DNA of 64,000 nt from Hormoscilla sp. GUM202 (GTDB lineage Bacteria; Cyanobacteriota; Cyanobacteriia; Cyanobacteriales; Desertifilaceae), in the NCBI GenBank assembly GCA_005518205.2, contig RFFC02000010.1, positions 145,871 through 209,870 on the forward strand. The letters run 5' to 3'. Under the pieces are notes generated by a model that saw only the letters and a program-made list of their open reading frames with translations, searched no databases and was not told where the DNA came from. A program made the position numbers and the translations under genes. Positions 8,779 through 19,281 of this stretch are shown one piece after another (the stretch's first letter is position 1; each line of letters opens with the position of its first letter).

Positions 8779-10098
8779 TTACTCATTACATAAGTGAGAT
8801 GCTCCCGGACCGGACCGCCAAGTAGTCAGATTTCGATCGAGTCTGATACTATTCCTTGGTAGGTCCCGAATAATTTTGTTTTCGTCTTGGCGATCGCGCA
8901 ACAGAATTGCTACAGTCTGAACACTTGCTGCATCGATAGCAAGTTTGACAACCAACTTGATTTCCTGGTCAATAGAGGAACATTCAACAAGAGTTGGCAA
9001 AGGACCGTCCGCTTTGGGTGCAACCGGTTCTACGATATCGGGGAGTCCTCTAAAGTAAGGCATATTTGCAATTTCCAGACCCAACTTAGCAATTTGTTGC
9101 GTATTCCGATAGTTTTCTTTAAATTCCCATACCTTCTTGATGTCAAGTCTCGCCAAGAAATCCGATGTCCATAAATCTGCTGAGCAACATCTCCGTTCGC
9201 GCAGCGTGGCGCCAGCCATAGAATGTCAGGGAACCATCAGCAGGAATTGCTTTAGCTAGCGATCAGATCATTTCTGGCGAGAAGGCGAGGCAAATATGAG
9301 ATGCACCCTGGGAGAGGGTGCATCCCAGATTTGCAAAGATAGCTGTAGGGGCGACTGGCATTCTTGCGCCAATTATGACATAAGTTTACAGATAGACTCT
9401 CCGAATGCTAGCTGCTGCGCAGCCGCTGCGCTAGCGCCCTTGCGAAAGTGGGATGCACCCGTAGCCATGTCGTCCCAGTCATACCGTTTCCCCGTTCTTG
9501 CACGCAACTCTTGATAAGCCTCGTATATCTTAAATACTCGCTCCCGGTCCCTAGGTGCTATTATATTATAGTACCATAACTGCCCCCGCTCTCAATATCT
9601 TTATATCCTGGGTATGTGGTAATACCTTGCTGTGCTATCCAGCGCATCTCTTCTGCAAAAAAAATGCACGGGACGATCGAAAATATCATTCGCTCCGCAT
9701 TCTACAGATACCTGTTCTATTGCTTTCTTAATTAACCCATCGCGGTCTTCTGGTTGAACAATATCCTTAGAGGACATTTTATGACGATAGCTAAGATAGC
9801 CCCTGGCAAACTTGTGGTAGTTCTCCACAACTACATCAGCTATGCTGTGCTCTTGTAAATGTTTCAGGTAAGAGACCAAAGCGCGATTAAATATAATTAA
9901 CAGCGTTTTGCCGTGATGCTCTGTATTTCGCTTGGCAAGATAGGCTGCTCTTAAAATTGCCAGTATGGTTTTCCCACTGCCGGCAGTTCCCAACACGGCT
10001 ATGTGTCCCCGGGCTGGCAGGTATAGTACTTCTTTTTGGCAACCGATCGGTTTTGGCAGACTCATGTTTTGACTACTCTGGACTTGCTCCCAAATCAT
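8779..10098 (-). pseudogene. Superfamily I (UvrD/PcrA-like) helicase, disrupted by a MITE and frameshifts
   Basis: The N-terminal part (9601-10098) has Walker A GTAGSGKT and IFNRALVSYL. A T-run frameshift near 9655 moves the frame to EEMRWIAQQGITTYPGYKD and then RVFKIYEAYQELRARTGKRYD, ending at DDMAT where a 145-bp MITE sits (9316-9460). Beyond it the frame resumes with SLAKAIPADGSLTF and VWEFKENYRNTQQIAKLGLE (8779-9219). The Walker B region that should lie between is deleted. The C-terminus is also missing. It once encoded an ATP-dependent DNA helicase; it cannot now. Confidence 0.75.
9316..9460. mobile_element. MITE with ISKra4-type ends (145 bp)
   Basis: Begins GGGTGCATCCCAGATTTGC and ends GCGAAAGTGGGATGCACCC; the ends are imperfect inverted repeats of the ISKra4 type. 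Its first 80 bp match 7975-8054. It lies inside the SF1 helicase pseudogene. Just outside, an extra inverted end (GATGCACCCT) makes a tail-to-tail palindrome at 9300-9325. Confidence 0.7.
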
Positions 10099-10154
10099 CT
10101 ATCTTGATTATAACCCAGTAAACTAGACATGGCAACCAAATCTAGGTAAAACTC

Positions 10155-11027
10155 ATGGCACAAGCAAAGATTGGGATTATCGGCGGTAGCGGTCTGTATA
10201 AAATGGACGCCTTCCAGGATCTAGAAGAAGTACAAGTTGACACGCCTTTCGGTCCCCCTTCTGACTCCATCATCCTCGGCACCCTCTCCGGAACCCGGGT
10301 AGCCTTCCTGGCCCGTCACGGTCGCAATCATCATCTCCTGCCCTCGGAGTTGCCCTTCCGTGCCAATATCTATGCCATGAAGAGTTTGGGCGTGGAGTAT
10401 CTGATCTCTGCTTCCGCTGTTGGTTCCCTCAAAGAAGAAGTCAAACCAATGGATATGGTGCTGCCCGATCAGTATATCGATCGCACCAAGAATCGAACTT
10501 CCACCTTTTTCGGGAACGGGATTGCGGCCCACATTGCTTTTGGTCATCCCGTCTGTAGTCAATTAGCTGGAATTCTTGCCGATGCAATTGTCAGTTTGGA
10601 ATTACCAGATATCACCCTGCATCGCGGCGGCACATATATCTGCATGGAAGGTCCAGCATTTTCTACTCAGGCCGAGTCAAATCTTTATCGCAGCTGGGGG
10701 GCGACAATAATTGGCATGACCGCAGTGCCCGAAGCGAAGTTAGCCCGGGAAGCAGAAATCGCCTATGCAACCTTAGCTTTAGCAACTGATTACGATTGCT
10801 GGCATCCAGACCACGACCATGTAACCATAGATATGGTGATTGATTATCTCCGACGCAATGCCATCAATGCGCAAAATGTGATTCAAGAAACCGTCAAGCG
10901 TCTGAGCGCCAATCCTCCCCTGTCCGATGCGCACTCGGCCTTAAAGTTCGCCATTTTAACCCCGCCCGAGCAAATGCCTGCGGTTACCAAGGATAAGCTA
11001 AAATTGTTATTGCAAAAGTATTTATGA
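10155..11027 (+). CDS. mtnP: S-methyl-5'-thioadenosine phosphorylase
   Basis: 290 aa, full length for MtnP of the PNP/MTAP family. It cleaves methylthioadenosine with phosphate to adenine and 5-methylthioribose-1-phosphate in the methionine salvage route. Visible motifs: N-terminal [10 protein letters not shown] (phosphate-binding loop), [27 protein letters not shown] and [16 protein letters not shown]. The gene is intact, cytosolic and alone. Ribosome-binding bases GGTAAA precede the ATG. Confidence 0.93.
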   Translation: MAQAKIGIIGGSGLYKMDAFQDLEEVQVDTPFGPPSDSIILGTLSGTRVAFLARHGRNHHLLPSELPFRANIYAMKSLGVEYLISASAVGSLKEEVKPMDMVLPDQYIDRTKNRTSTFFGNGIAAHIAFGHPVCSQLAGILADAIVSLELPDITLHRGGTYICMEGPAFSTQAESNLYRSWGATIIGMTAVPEAKLAREAEIAYATLALATDYDCWHPDHDHVTIDMVIDYLRRNAINAQNVIQETVKRLSANPPLSDAHSALKFAILTPPEQMPAVTKDKLKLLLQKYL

Positions 11028-11202
11028 ATAGGTTTGTAATTGCGCTTTAGCTCCCGTAGGTTGGGTAAGGAACCTCAACCCAACCTCTGCCATCTCGGCC
11101 CTCAAGAAATCCCCACCAATTTCGGCATTTCGCCAACTAACTGCTTAAAAGCCGGTGTCTTCCGCATGCGGAAGACGGCGGCAGAGCCGTGGGAACGAGG
11201 TA

Positions 11203-13479
11203 TCATACCACCTTATAAATGAAGCTGAGGGTTGCCCAGGCATTCACATCCAGGGCAAAGGAGTCCGTCGTCGATAGCCCCAGATCCGAGGCCGATGGTT
11301 CACTCGCCTTGTGCAAGTCCTCTAGCAGCGCCTGTGCCACATCTAAAGGATTCAATAGCATAGCCGATGAGTCATCCCTTGCCGCTGGGGACTTTGCTAT
11401 TACCTCCTGAGTCTGAGTGAAAGGAGCAACAGAGAAAATCAGTTTAGTTTCGACCAGTCCCCTGGGACCGGACACCGCCCATTCCACCGAAGCGGCTTGA
11501 GGCACAACCAGAGTTTCCCCTGGGGCAATGACTTGCCGTTTGAAGATGGATTTTTCTGTCTCACCTCTAGCCCCTTGGGAGACTGCATGAGTTGCTGCGA
11601 CTGGGGATATAGTTACCCTCGCAGGTTTACAGATGTTAATTGTACTCCCATTATTATCCAAGCCAAACAGCAGAAAATCAACTGGGCGAGACTGTTTATT
11701 CTTTAGTCGAATGCGGAGCCTGCTCCCCACTGGCACTTGCAAAATTTCTGCTCCCGCCAATGAGGGTGGCTTTAACCCAGAGGGTGACTTCAACCCGTTG
11801 GGAATTTCGGCTCGGACAGGTTGGAGTCCTATTACGAACCGCTCTTGGGTAGTAACCATTTCTAGGGCAGCTTTTACCCCCAAACGAGAAGAGCCCGCGT
11901 TTTCTGTCAACCGCAACAACTTGGCCCCTCGCAGGGCTTGCAATTGCGGTGTGAGCCGCTGCACAGCTTTTTTCACCGCTTCCCCTTTAGATCCTCCTGT
12001 ATTGCTAATAGGAATGTTTGCTGGCCAGAACAGGCCGTAACTATTCTGAACCCCTGAGAGGCTGTCACCCTTGTCTACTTTACCAAACAGACAATCTACT
12101 GGCTGTGGATATTTTTCGATCGCCACTGTCTTGACATTATCAACACCTGAAAAAGCACTGGTGGCATCCACCCGCTCAATGCGTTCCAACCCAGGGCTCA
12201 GTCCCACTGTCAATGACAAAGAACGGGGTAAGACCCTGATTGCTTCTTGGACAAATTGCCCCACTACTATCGAGTCCCCTGTTTTTATATTTGCCTTTGC
12301 CGTCAGACCCTCACAGGATCTCAGCTGCAATTGTGCCTCTGACTTACGATGTCCCACCGTTCCGGAAAAATCGGGAGCGCTATTCGCACTACCCGAGGGA
12401 CATCGTAGCACCCTCAGCAGAGAATTAACGCCATAATTTTCTAGTATATTTGGCAGTAGTCCACCCAGCCACAGCTGTGCGGTTTTGCCATCTTCCTCTA
12501 CCCCCCTGACTACGCCATCAGCCCCCAATATACTGTTCGGAGTGAGGTAATCACTTTTTTTCCCAATCGACCTTGGCTGCTCTTCGTTACTAGCTAGTTG
12601 CTCTACTACTCCCGATGCCTGAGAGAAACTGACTTGTAGGGTGGTCGCTGGCGTTGCTAACCACAGCTGCTGGGTGAGGGCGTAGGTAAATAGACCAGCG
12701 CTAAACCCATTCCATTGCGCCTCAAATGCTTTCCCCCCTGTCCCCTGGGGACTCCCCGTGGGATTTATCGCCGCCAATACCATCACTGGTAGTTGGCTAA
12801 CGTTCTGGAGTTTTGCCGTATCTGCCCATAGATTTTGTCGGAGTTTTTCTGGCACGGCTAGTGCCTCACTGCTGGGAACTCCATCCACTACACCATTACG
12901 AGCTCGCAGCCACAAGGAACCCACCAACTGGGAGTCAGATACATTAAGGTAGCTCGTATCCAGACTCGTTATCACCTTATCCGTCCGCAGCGTTCCCAGC
13001 AGCAGATGCAGCCTTTCGGTCAATAAGTCATTCACCTGAGGATTTGCTGGTGATGGATCTCCCCCATCCACTGGCACCAAAGTGTTTTGCACTACTTCTC
13101 CCTGGCGAACCTGCCTACCATAGCCGCTGAAGTGGAATACTACCAGATCGTCAGCACCTGCCTGTTCTATCAGATGCTCGATAAAGGCGGATTCGATCTG
13201 CTGCCTTGTGGCTTGCCGATCTGTTAGGGTGAGAATATCATCTGCACTGAAGCCAAACCGATGGATCAGCAGTGAGCGTTGTAGTTCTACATCTGTGACG
13301 CCACCTGTAAGTGCTGCTGTGGGATATTGGTTGATGCCCACTAGCAGAGCTAACTTCCGACTGGTGGGTTGGGCTAGGGCTTGGTAATAGCGCCTCCCCA
13401 GTAGTGACAGTCCAGCCTCACTAATTCCCAGGGCTGCCATTGTCCAGCCCAGCCGTTGCAACAAATCCCGCCGTTTCAT
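11203..13479 (-). CDS. Pseudo-orthocaspase (caspase-fold protein with Tyr/Ser dyad)
   Basis: 758 aa. An N-terminal twin-arginine-like leader (MKRRDLLQRLGWTMAALGIS) suggests export. The peptidase C14 p20 fold follows: LALLVGINQYP (residues 43-53), DDLVVFHFSGYGRQV (110-124), TSLDTSYLN (171-179). Active caspases have His in HxSGHG and Cys in DxCHSG. Here these positions are Tyr120 and Ser176, so it should lack protease activity. Cyanobacterial orthocaspases with this Tyr/Ser change are known. The rest is a long beta-rich C-terminal region of unknown role. A 63-bp palindromic repeat at 12,345-12,407 is carried in frame. Confidence 0.85.
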   Translation of the reverse strand: MKRRDLLQRLGWTMAALGISEAGLSLLGRRYYQALAQPTSRKLALLVGINQYPTAALTGGVTDVELQRSLLIHRFGFSADDILTLTDRQATRQQIESAFIEHLIEQAGADDLVVFHFSGYGRQVRQGEVVQNTLVPVDGGDPSPANPQVNDLLTERLHLLLGTLRTDKVITSLDTSYLNVSDSQLVGSLWLRARNGVVDGVPSSEALAVPEKLRQNLWADTAKLQNVSQLPVMVLAAINPTGSPQGTGGKAFEAQWNGFSAGLFTYALTQQLWLATPATTLQVSFSQASGVVEQLASNEEQPRSIGKKSDYLTPNSILGADGVVRGVEEDGKTAQLWLGGLLPNILENYGVNSLLRVLRCPSGSANSAPDFSGTVGHRKSEAQLQLRSCEGLTAKANIKTGDSIVVGQFVQEAIRVLPRSLSLTVGLSPGLERIERVDATSAFSGVDNVKTVAIEKYPQPVDCLFGKVDKGDSLSGVQNSYGLFWPANIPISNTGGSKGEAVKKAVQRLTPQLQALRGAKLLRLTENAGSSRLGVKAALEMVTTQERFVIGLQPVRAEIPNGLKSPSGLKPPSLAGAEILQVPVGSRLRIRLKNKQSRPVDFLLFGLDNNGSTINICKPARVTISPVAATHAVSQGARGETEKSIFKRQVIAPGETLVVPQAASVEWAVSGPRGLVETKLIFSVAPFTQTQEVIAKSPAARDDSSAMLLNPLDVAQALLEDLHKASEPSASDLGLSTTDSFALDVNAWATLSFIYKVV
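12345..12407. repeat. 63-bp palindrome-ended repeat inside the orthocaspase gene
   Basis: Arms TACGATGTCCC and GGGACATCGTA enclose CCGTTCCGGAAAAATCGG and GGAGCGCTATTCGCACTACC, both of which recur elsewhere (18,466; 18,782; 53,100; 60,540). The length is exactly 21 codons and the reading frame stays open, adding the peptide CPSGSANSAPDFSGTVGH to the protein. Confidence 0.75.
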
Positions 13480-13664
13480 ATCAGCTCTCAGCTAATAGCT
13501 ATCAGCTATTAGCCTACCATCTGTTTGTTGGTTGACGATGATGTCCGCCAACTCTGAAAATTAAAAATTCTCTCATTCAAAATTCTGGCATCGCGAACCA
13601 CTGACCACTGACCACTGACCACCGTATCCCTCACGGGACGCGCAGCGCAATCGCTGACCGCTGA

Positions 13665-14852
13665 CTATGTCTGCCCTTGCATTGCCCGTGCCAGTTCGGC
13701 GGCCACTTCTGGGCGCGAGAACTCCGGTGGTGGCAACTCGCCCCGGCGCAGCATCTCCCGCACCTTTGTCCCTGACAGGTGAATTCGTTGTTCTGGGGTA
13801 CTCGGACTTGTCTTGCTGGTCGCCATGGTCTGGGTGATCGTGCAATAGAAAGCATGTTCAAATTTCATCGGCACAATGCCCAGTTCCCCTGGCTGAAATT
13901 CATCAAAGATATATTGGGCGTCGTAGGTGCCATAGTAATCTCCTACCCCAGCATGATCCCGTCCGACAATGAAGTGAGTGCAGCCATAGTTTTTCCGCAC
14001 TAGGGCGTGGAAAATTGCCTCTCGCGGTCCTGCATAGCGCATGGCAGCTGGGTTAATTGCCAAAATCACCCGGTCTTTGGGGTAATATTTCTCCAAAATA
14101 ATTTCATAGCAGCGCATCCGCACGTCGGCGGGAATGTCATCATTTTTGGTCGCCCCGACCAGGGGATGCAGCAATAGACCATCTATGCCAGTCTCTATTG
14201 CACATTTCTGGATGTATTCATGGGCTCTGTGGATGGGGTTGCGGGTTTGGAAGCCGACTACCGACCTCCAGCCTTTTGCTTGGAACTTGGCCCGGGTGTC
14301 AGCCGGATCGATCTGGTATTTGGGAAACTGGGGATGGGGGTCGCGTTGCAGCAACCATATCGGTCCCGCCAGATTAATCGGACCTGAGTCGTAGACTACT
14401 TTTACCCCTGGGTGTTTGCTCTCATCTGTGAGATAGACATTGGTCACCTCATGGGCTTTGTTGTAGCGGTATTTCTGAGTCAACTCCAAAATGCCGACTA
14501 ATTTTCCCCTTGGGTCGTCTAGACGCACCCAGTTGCCTTCTTTAAGGGGTTCGGCCACCTCTTCTGTGACCGAGAGGGTGATGGGAATTGACCAAGGCAG
14601 GCCATTGGCTAGTCGCATAGATTCTACTACTGGTTCGTAGTCTGCCTGTTCCATGAAGCCCGTCAGAGGACTAAAGCCGCCGATCGCGATCATTACCAGG
14701 TCCGAGAGTGCCCGTTCGTCTAGCTGGACTCTGGGTAATTTTTCGGCTTGGCCAAGAAATTCTTCCTTTTCGGAGGCTGTGGCGATCCGATTTACCAGTT
14801 GACCGCCGTGGGCTGCTATTACTTCTGGATTCTTACTCAAAATTATCCCCAA
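13665..14852 (-). CDS. sat: Sulfate adenylyltransferase (ATP sulfurylase)
   Basis: 395 aa, the usual length for the monofunctional bacterial/cyanobacterial enzyme. It makes adenosine 5'-phosphosulfate from ATP and sulfate, the first step of sulfate assimilation. Motifs: [15 protein letters not shown] (nucleotide-binding HxxH-type), [39 protein letters not shown], and the C-terminal [20 protein letters not shown]. The start ATG at 14852 gives the standard N-terminus. A 32-bp perfect hairpin lies upstream at 14,908-14,939. Confidence 0.95.
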   Translation of the reverse strand: MGIILSKNPEVIAAHGGQLVNRIATASEKEEFLGQAEKLPRVQLDERALSDLVMIAIGGFSPLTGFMEQADYEPVVESMRLANGLPWSIPITLSVTEEVAEPLKEGNWVRLDDPRGKLVGILELTQKYRYNKAHEVTNVYLTDESKHPGVKVVYDSGPINLAGPIWLLQRDPHPQFPKYQIDPADTRAKFQAKGWRSVVGFQTRNPIHRAHEYIQKCAIETGIDGLLLHPLVGATKNDDIPADVRMRCYEIILEKYYPKDRVILAINPAAMRYAGPREAIFHALVRKNYGCTHFIVGRDHAGVGDYYGTYDAQYIFDEFQPGELGIVPMKFEHAFYCTITQTMATSKTSPSTPEQRIHLSGTKVREMLRRGELPPPEFSRPEVAAELARAMQGQT

Positions 14853-14907
14853 TGCTTACTTTTGCTCTAGTTTTGCTTTTTACTTATATCTTGCACCTTT
14901 GTCAATC

Positions 14908-14939
14908 TGCCTCTCGTGTCGCTCACGACACGAGAGGCA
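14908..14939. repeat. Perfect hairpin upstream of sat
   Basis: TGCCTCTCGTGTCG, a 4-base loop, then CGACACGAGAGGCA. It has no T run. It could be a regulatory structure or a dispersed palindrome; it sits 55 bases before the sat start. Confidence 0.6.
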
Positions 14940-15121
14940 AAATTGCGAATATGGTAAATTGCGAATGGTAAATCGCGAATGGTAAATTGCCCAATTCGCC
15001 ATTTTCGATTTACGATTTTCAGTTGGCCCTGGCGCGGGCCGTCTGCGGCCCGTAAAATCGCACACGTACCGATAGGCTACCGGTCCTGCCAGAGCCAAAA
15101 AACAAAGCATAGAGTTATCCT

Positions 15122-16423
15122 CTATACATTGCTATTATCACCCAGTGCTTTCGCCCGCACCAACCAATCTGAATCATCTTCTGCAATGGTAGAATCGCTT
15201 TTCGCCCCCAACTGTTCTAAGGCCAGCAAGCAAGCATATTTCAATTCACAAATTTCGGTTTTCAGACTATCTAACAGCAGCTCTATTGCCCGATCGCGTA
15301 GCTTCTTCGCAGACGAATCGTTTCCTAAGTTCCCGAGGGCGATCGCCGCTGCGGCCCGTGACTTTTGAAACTGAGGGTTGCGGTTTTGTAGAGCTTCTAC
15401 CAGCAACTCATAAGCCGGGGCATATTGCAGCCAACCCAACAGTTTTACCACATGATAGTGAGCACCATAATCATTATGAGCTTTCTCCGCAAAAGTAGCC
15501 ATCAGCGCTTCCGGAGCTTGTTCTGGATAAACTTCCAGGATAGTTTTGCTACCCAGATAACACCGCCCAAAATCTGTGTGATATAGTTCAGAAATTAAAA
15601 ATTCCAGACTAGGTATTTCTTCGTATTCATGTACTAATTCTAGGTCCGTAGGGCGATCGCGAATCACTCGATCCAGAGAGGGTTCAATATCTACAAAGCT
15701 AATCTCACCTGCTGGCACCCCTGCTTCTGCCAACAGTCTAATGCCCCGCAAGCGAAACACTAGAGAAACAGGACAGCTAGCAATTTTAGGAATTGCCTGG
15801 TAATATTTAGCATCGATCAAATCTTGAATGCAGCCCCGCCGTGCGTTAACGTTAGGATGTTGCAGAAGTTGCATCACTTTGGACATCTGAGTGTAATCCC
15901 CTGTGAACCGACAGACAGCCGCGATCGCCGCACTTGCTATCGGTTGAGATCTATCCTCTACAAACTTCCTAATCCGCTCCAGAGCCGGTTTATAATCCAA
16001 TTTAGCCAGCACCTGAATAATCACCCGGTAAGTCTGCTCCGGTTTTTCTAATAACTGGGCAATTTCTGCTAAAATTGTTTCGTCTGCGGTTCCAATTTCC
16101 CCGATCGCCCAGGCAGCATTTTCTACCGTATAGCAATCATCATCCGCCAAACAAGTGCGAATCACGGGCAATGCCACTGCTGCTTGCAAACGCCCCAAAC
16201 TTTCCACCGCCTTCCGTCTGGCAATGCGATGATACATTGCCTGGTCTGGGTTTTGTATAGTTTCTATCAAAGCCGCGATCGACCCCTGTGTCGGAAAATT
16301 TATTAAATGGGATGCCGCCACATAGCGGTCCGACTTATCTTCCAGCTCGTCTAACGGAGTTTTCAACAGGGCGATCGCCTGGTCTTCCGTCAAATTAAAG
16401 ATATTGAAAAACCGTTTATCCAT
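15122..16423 (-). CDS. cpeY: Phycoerythrin bilin lyase CpeY
   Basis: About 433 aa from the internal start MDKRFFNIFNLTEDQA, preferred over an upstream ATG seven codons earlier because it matches the family N-terminus. It is built of HEAT-like repeats (AVESLGRLQAAVALP, ENAAWAIGEIGTAD, AAAAIALGNLGND). CpeY attaches phycoerythrobilin to Cys82 of alpha-phycoerythrin, often helped by CpeZ. It lies just after cpeBA on the same strand, fitting a co-transcribed lyase. No cpeZ is seen in the window. Confidence 0.85.
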   Translation of the reverse strand: MDKRFFNIFNLTEDQAIALLKTPLDELEDKSDRYVAASHLINFPTQGSIAALIETIQNPDQAMYHRIARRKAVESLGRLQAAVALPVIRTCLADDDCYTVENAAWAIGEIGTADETILAEIAQLLEKPEQTYRVIIQVLAKLDYKPALERIRKFVEDRSQPIASAAIAAVCRFTGDYTQMSKVMQLLQHPNVNARRGCIQDLIDAKYYQAIPKIASCPVSLVFRLRGIRLLAEAGVPAGEISFVDIEPSLDRVIRDRPTDLELVHEYEEIPSLEFLISELYHTDFGRCYLGSKTILEVYPEQAPEALMATFAEKAHNDYGAHYHVVKLLGWLQYAPAYELLVEALQNRNPQFQKSRAAAAIALGNLGNDSSAKKLRDRAIELLLDSLKTEICELKYACLLALEQLGAKSDSTIAEDDSDWLVRAKALGDNSNV

Positions 16424-16557
16424 AGCGCGATTACCATAGCACAACAGTAGGGACTCTTAGCCACTACTCAACCCTGACCAGGCAAAGCAATTTACTAAGA
16501 GCCCCTAGGCACGACAGGCGAGGACGCCTGTCCTACGCGAATTTTACAGCGATTTCT

Positions 16558-17106
<549 letters not shown>

Positions 17107-17152
17107 TCAAAGCCCACCGAGAAGTTCTGCTTTAACTCGTTCAAGGATTTGG

Positions 17153-17686
<534 letters not shown>

Positions 17687-17828
17687 TTAGATCTCCTTAA
17701 TCAAGGTACTCTGCTTTTGCTCGTCAACCAATCTGACCAGCTAATCTCTACTTTAGGCGATGATTGGTTTTGCAGTCCCAATTATTAATGACAAAGTAAT
17801 AATCTGTAATATTTCTCTGTCCCAACTT

Positions 17829-17967
17829 TCGATGTCTATGCGCTGCGCGTCCCGTGAGGGATTCGTTTCCAAGAGCACCCACCCTGTCGTTCGCCAGCAG
17901 GCAACGACATGGGTGGGTGTCTCTGGAAACGATAGGGATGCAACGCAGGCAACCCCTCAGACATCGA
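17829..17967. repeat. TCGATGTCT-armed repeat upstream of cpeB
   Basis: Bounded by TCGATGTCT and AGACATCGA and containing an inner inverted repeat (CCCACCC ... GGGTGGG, AACGACA). Its inner motif GGGATGCAACGC is shared with the smaller repeat at 18,419-18,492. It lies in the region expected to hold the cpeBA promoter. Confidence 0.6.
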
Positions 17968-18042
17968 CTTCTCCTCCATCAGGGCTATTGTTTGGGAAAT
18001 TATTAGTATATTTTGGACAATCATTGGTCAGTAGTCAGTGGT

Positions 18043-18086
18043 CGCTGCCTCCTGGGTAGTGCGGTTAGCGCTCCCAGGAGGCAGCG
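18043..18086. repeat. 44-bp hairpin repeat
   Basis: Arms CGCTGCCTCCTGGG and CCCAGGAGGCAGCG surround TAGTGCGGTTAGCGCT. The core GGGTAGTGCG...AGCGCTCCC recurs at 12,373, 49,838, 53,100 and 60,430-60,600. Confidence 0.75.
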
Positions 18087-18129
18087 AAAGCAGTCAGTAG
18101 CTGACCGGCACTAACAGGAAGAAGAAAGA

Positions 18130-18900
18130 TGTCTAATCATTATGTGATGCCTCCCATACCTGCCCAGCTCAGGCTTTGGGAGTTCATACCAGAACTCTGA
18201 CGAGATGGGAAGCGCAAGGTAAAATCAAGGCGATCATCGGCAGGACAAAGACGTTACGACCTGGAAGAATATCTCCGGCGTGAGGGGAAGCGCTGCGCAC
18301 GGCACTCAGGTGCGCGAATGCGCTGCGCGCACGCTACGCGAACGGAGATACTGGCAAAACTACAGATGACAGTCAAAATTCCTGTGTTCTGTATGCCAGA
18401 GTTGCCACCGGAAAGCTTTCGATGTCTACGCTGCGCGAAAAATCGGGATGCAACGCCGGCAACCCCACCGTTCCGGAAAAATCAGACATCGAGGAGACAA
18501 ACTGCCGATCTAATGGCAGAGTATCCAGGCTGTGAAGCGATCGCCGAAATTGGCTCCGGACTCAATTTTAGGCGGCGTAGATTCCTGGCCATGTTAGAAC
18601 GAGTCATCCCCTATGCTGTATCAAAGATGTATTGTGGTTGCCCACCAAGACCGGCTAGTTAGATTTAGGGTTGACTTTGTTGAATGGCTCTGTAGGCAAT
18701 TTGGCTGGCAAATTGTGGTTCTAGACCGGCAGTATCGTGGTTGGGAAGCGGAACTGATCGCAGACCTGAAGACGATCTACCGTTCCGGAAAAATCGGTAG
18801 ATTCAGTGGCAGGTGTCCGGGACTGCGCAAGTACGATCGTCTGTTGCGGCAAGAATTCCCAGCAGCAGAGGAAATCAATGCGATCGCCTCTGAGAAGACT
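18130..18900 (+). pseudogene. IS607-type serine resolvase (tnpA) remnant
   Basis: From ATG at 18,130 (MSNHYVMPPIPAQLRLWEF) the frames scatter through TRWEAQGKIKAI, AGQRRYDLEEYL, then LYQRCIVVAHQDRLVRF, VDFVEWLCRQFGWQIVVLD and LRKYDRLLRQEFP. This is the MerR-like HTH plus serine-recombinase layout of IS607 tnpA. It is broken by frameshifts and by at least two palindromic repeats (18,419-18,492 and about 18,774-18,806). Confidence 0.65.
18419..18492. repeat. TCGATGTCT-armed repeat, short form
   Basis: Bounded by TCGATGTCT and AGACATCGA; contains GGGATGCAACGCCGGCAACC and CCGTTCCGGAAAAATC. Related to 17,829-17,967. Confidence 0.65.
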
Positions 18901-18958
18901 GAGGGGGGCGCGGTCGGCCGTGCCCCGACAACCGGTTATCAGGAGAGTCCATAGCAGC

Positions 18959-19126
18959 TTAGGCATTCTTAAGGAGCTGCTTGACTAAGTTATCTTTGAC
19001 CATCATCTGTCGCAATACTTCGAGCAAGCATTCCTGAGCTTCTTGCTTACTCATACTCTTGACCTGATCTTGGTAGACTTTCAGTTTGAATTGTTGCTCC
19101 AAGGTGAGATTGGAAGGGATTTTCAT
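18959..19126 (-). CDS. nblA: NblA-family phycobilisome degradation protein
   Basis: A 55-aa gene: ATG at 19126, MKIPSNLTLEQQFKLKVYQ, then SMSKQEAQECLLEVLRQMMV and VKQLLKNA, TAA at 18959. The LEQQF...L....V..MS..EAQE.L.....QMM....L...LLK pattern is that of NblA, a small adaptor that directs phycobilisomes to Clp proteolysis under nutrient stress. It sits between the phycoerythrin genes and the cpcS-type lyase. Its promoter would lie in 19,127-19,281. Confidence 0.85.
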   Translation of the reverse strand: MKIPSNLTLEQQFKLKVYQDQVKSMSKQEAQECLLEVLRQMMVKDNLVKQLLKNA

Positions 19127-19281
19127 AGCTTTACTCCCAAGTACGATTGTCTTTTCCTGATTGTTAACTAATGTAACACAGCTTGGATGCTAAAATGTAT
19201 ACATTGTCAAGCGATAATTTAGAAAAATAACAAAACTTAATAAAAACCGGGCGGCGACAGCATGGTAGAATCCGGTCATAG

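Noticed and set aside
10221..10562. Minus-strand ORF inside mtnP
   Set aside because: Shadow of a clearly coding gene; no independent features.
18318..18662. 114-codon plus-strand ORF
   Set aside because: It strings together palindromic repeats and out-of-frame IS607 remnants.
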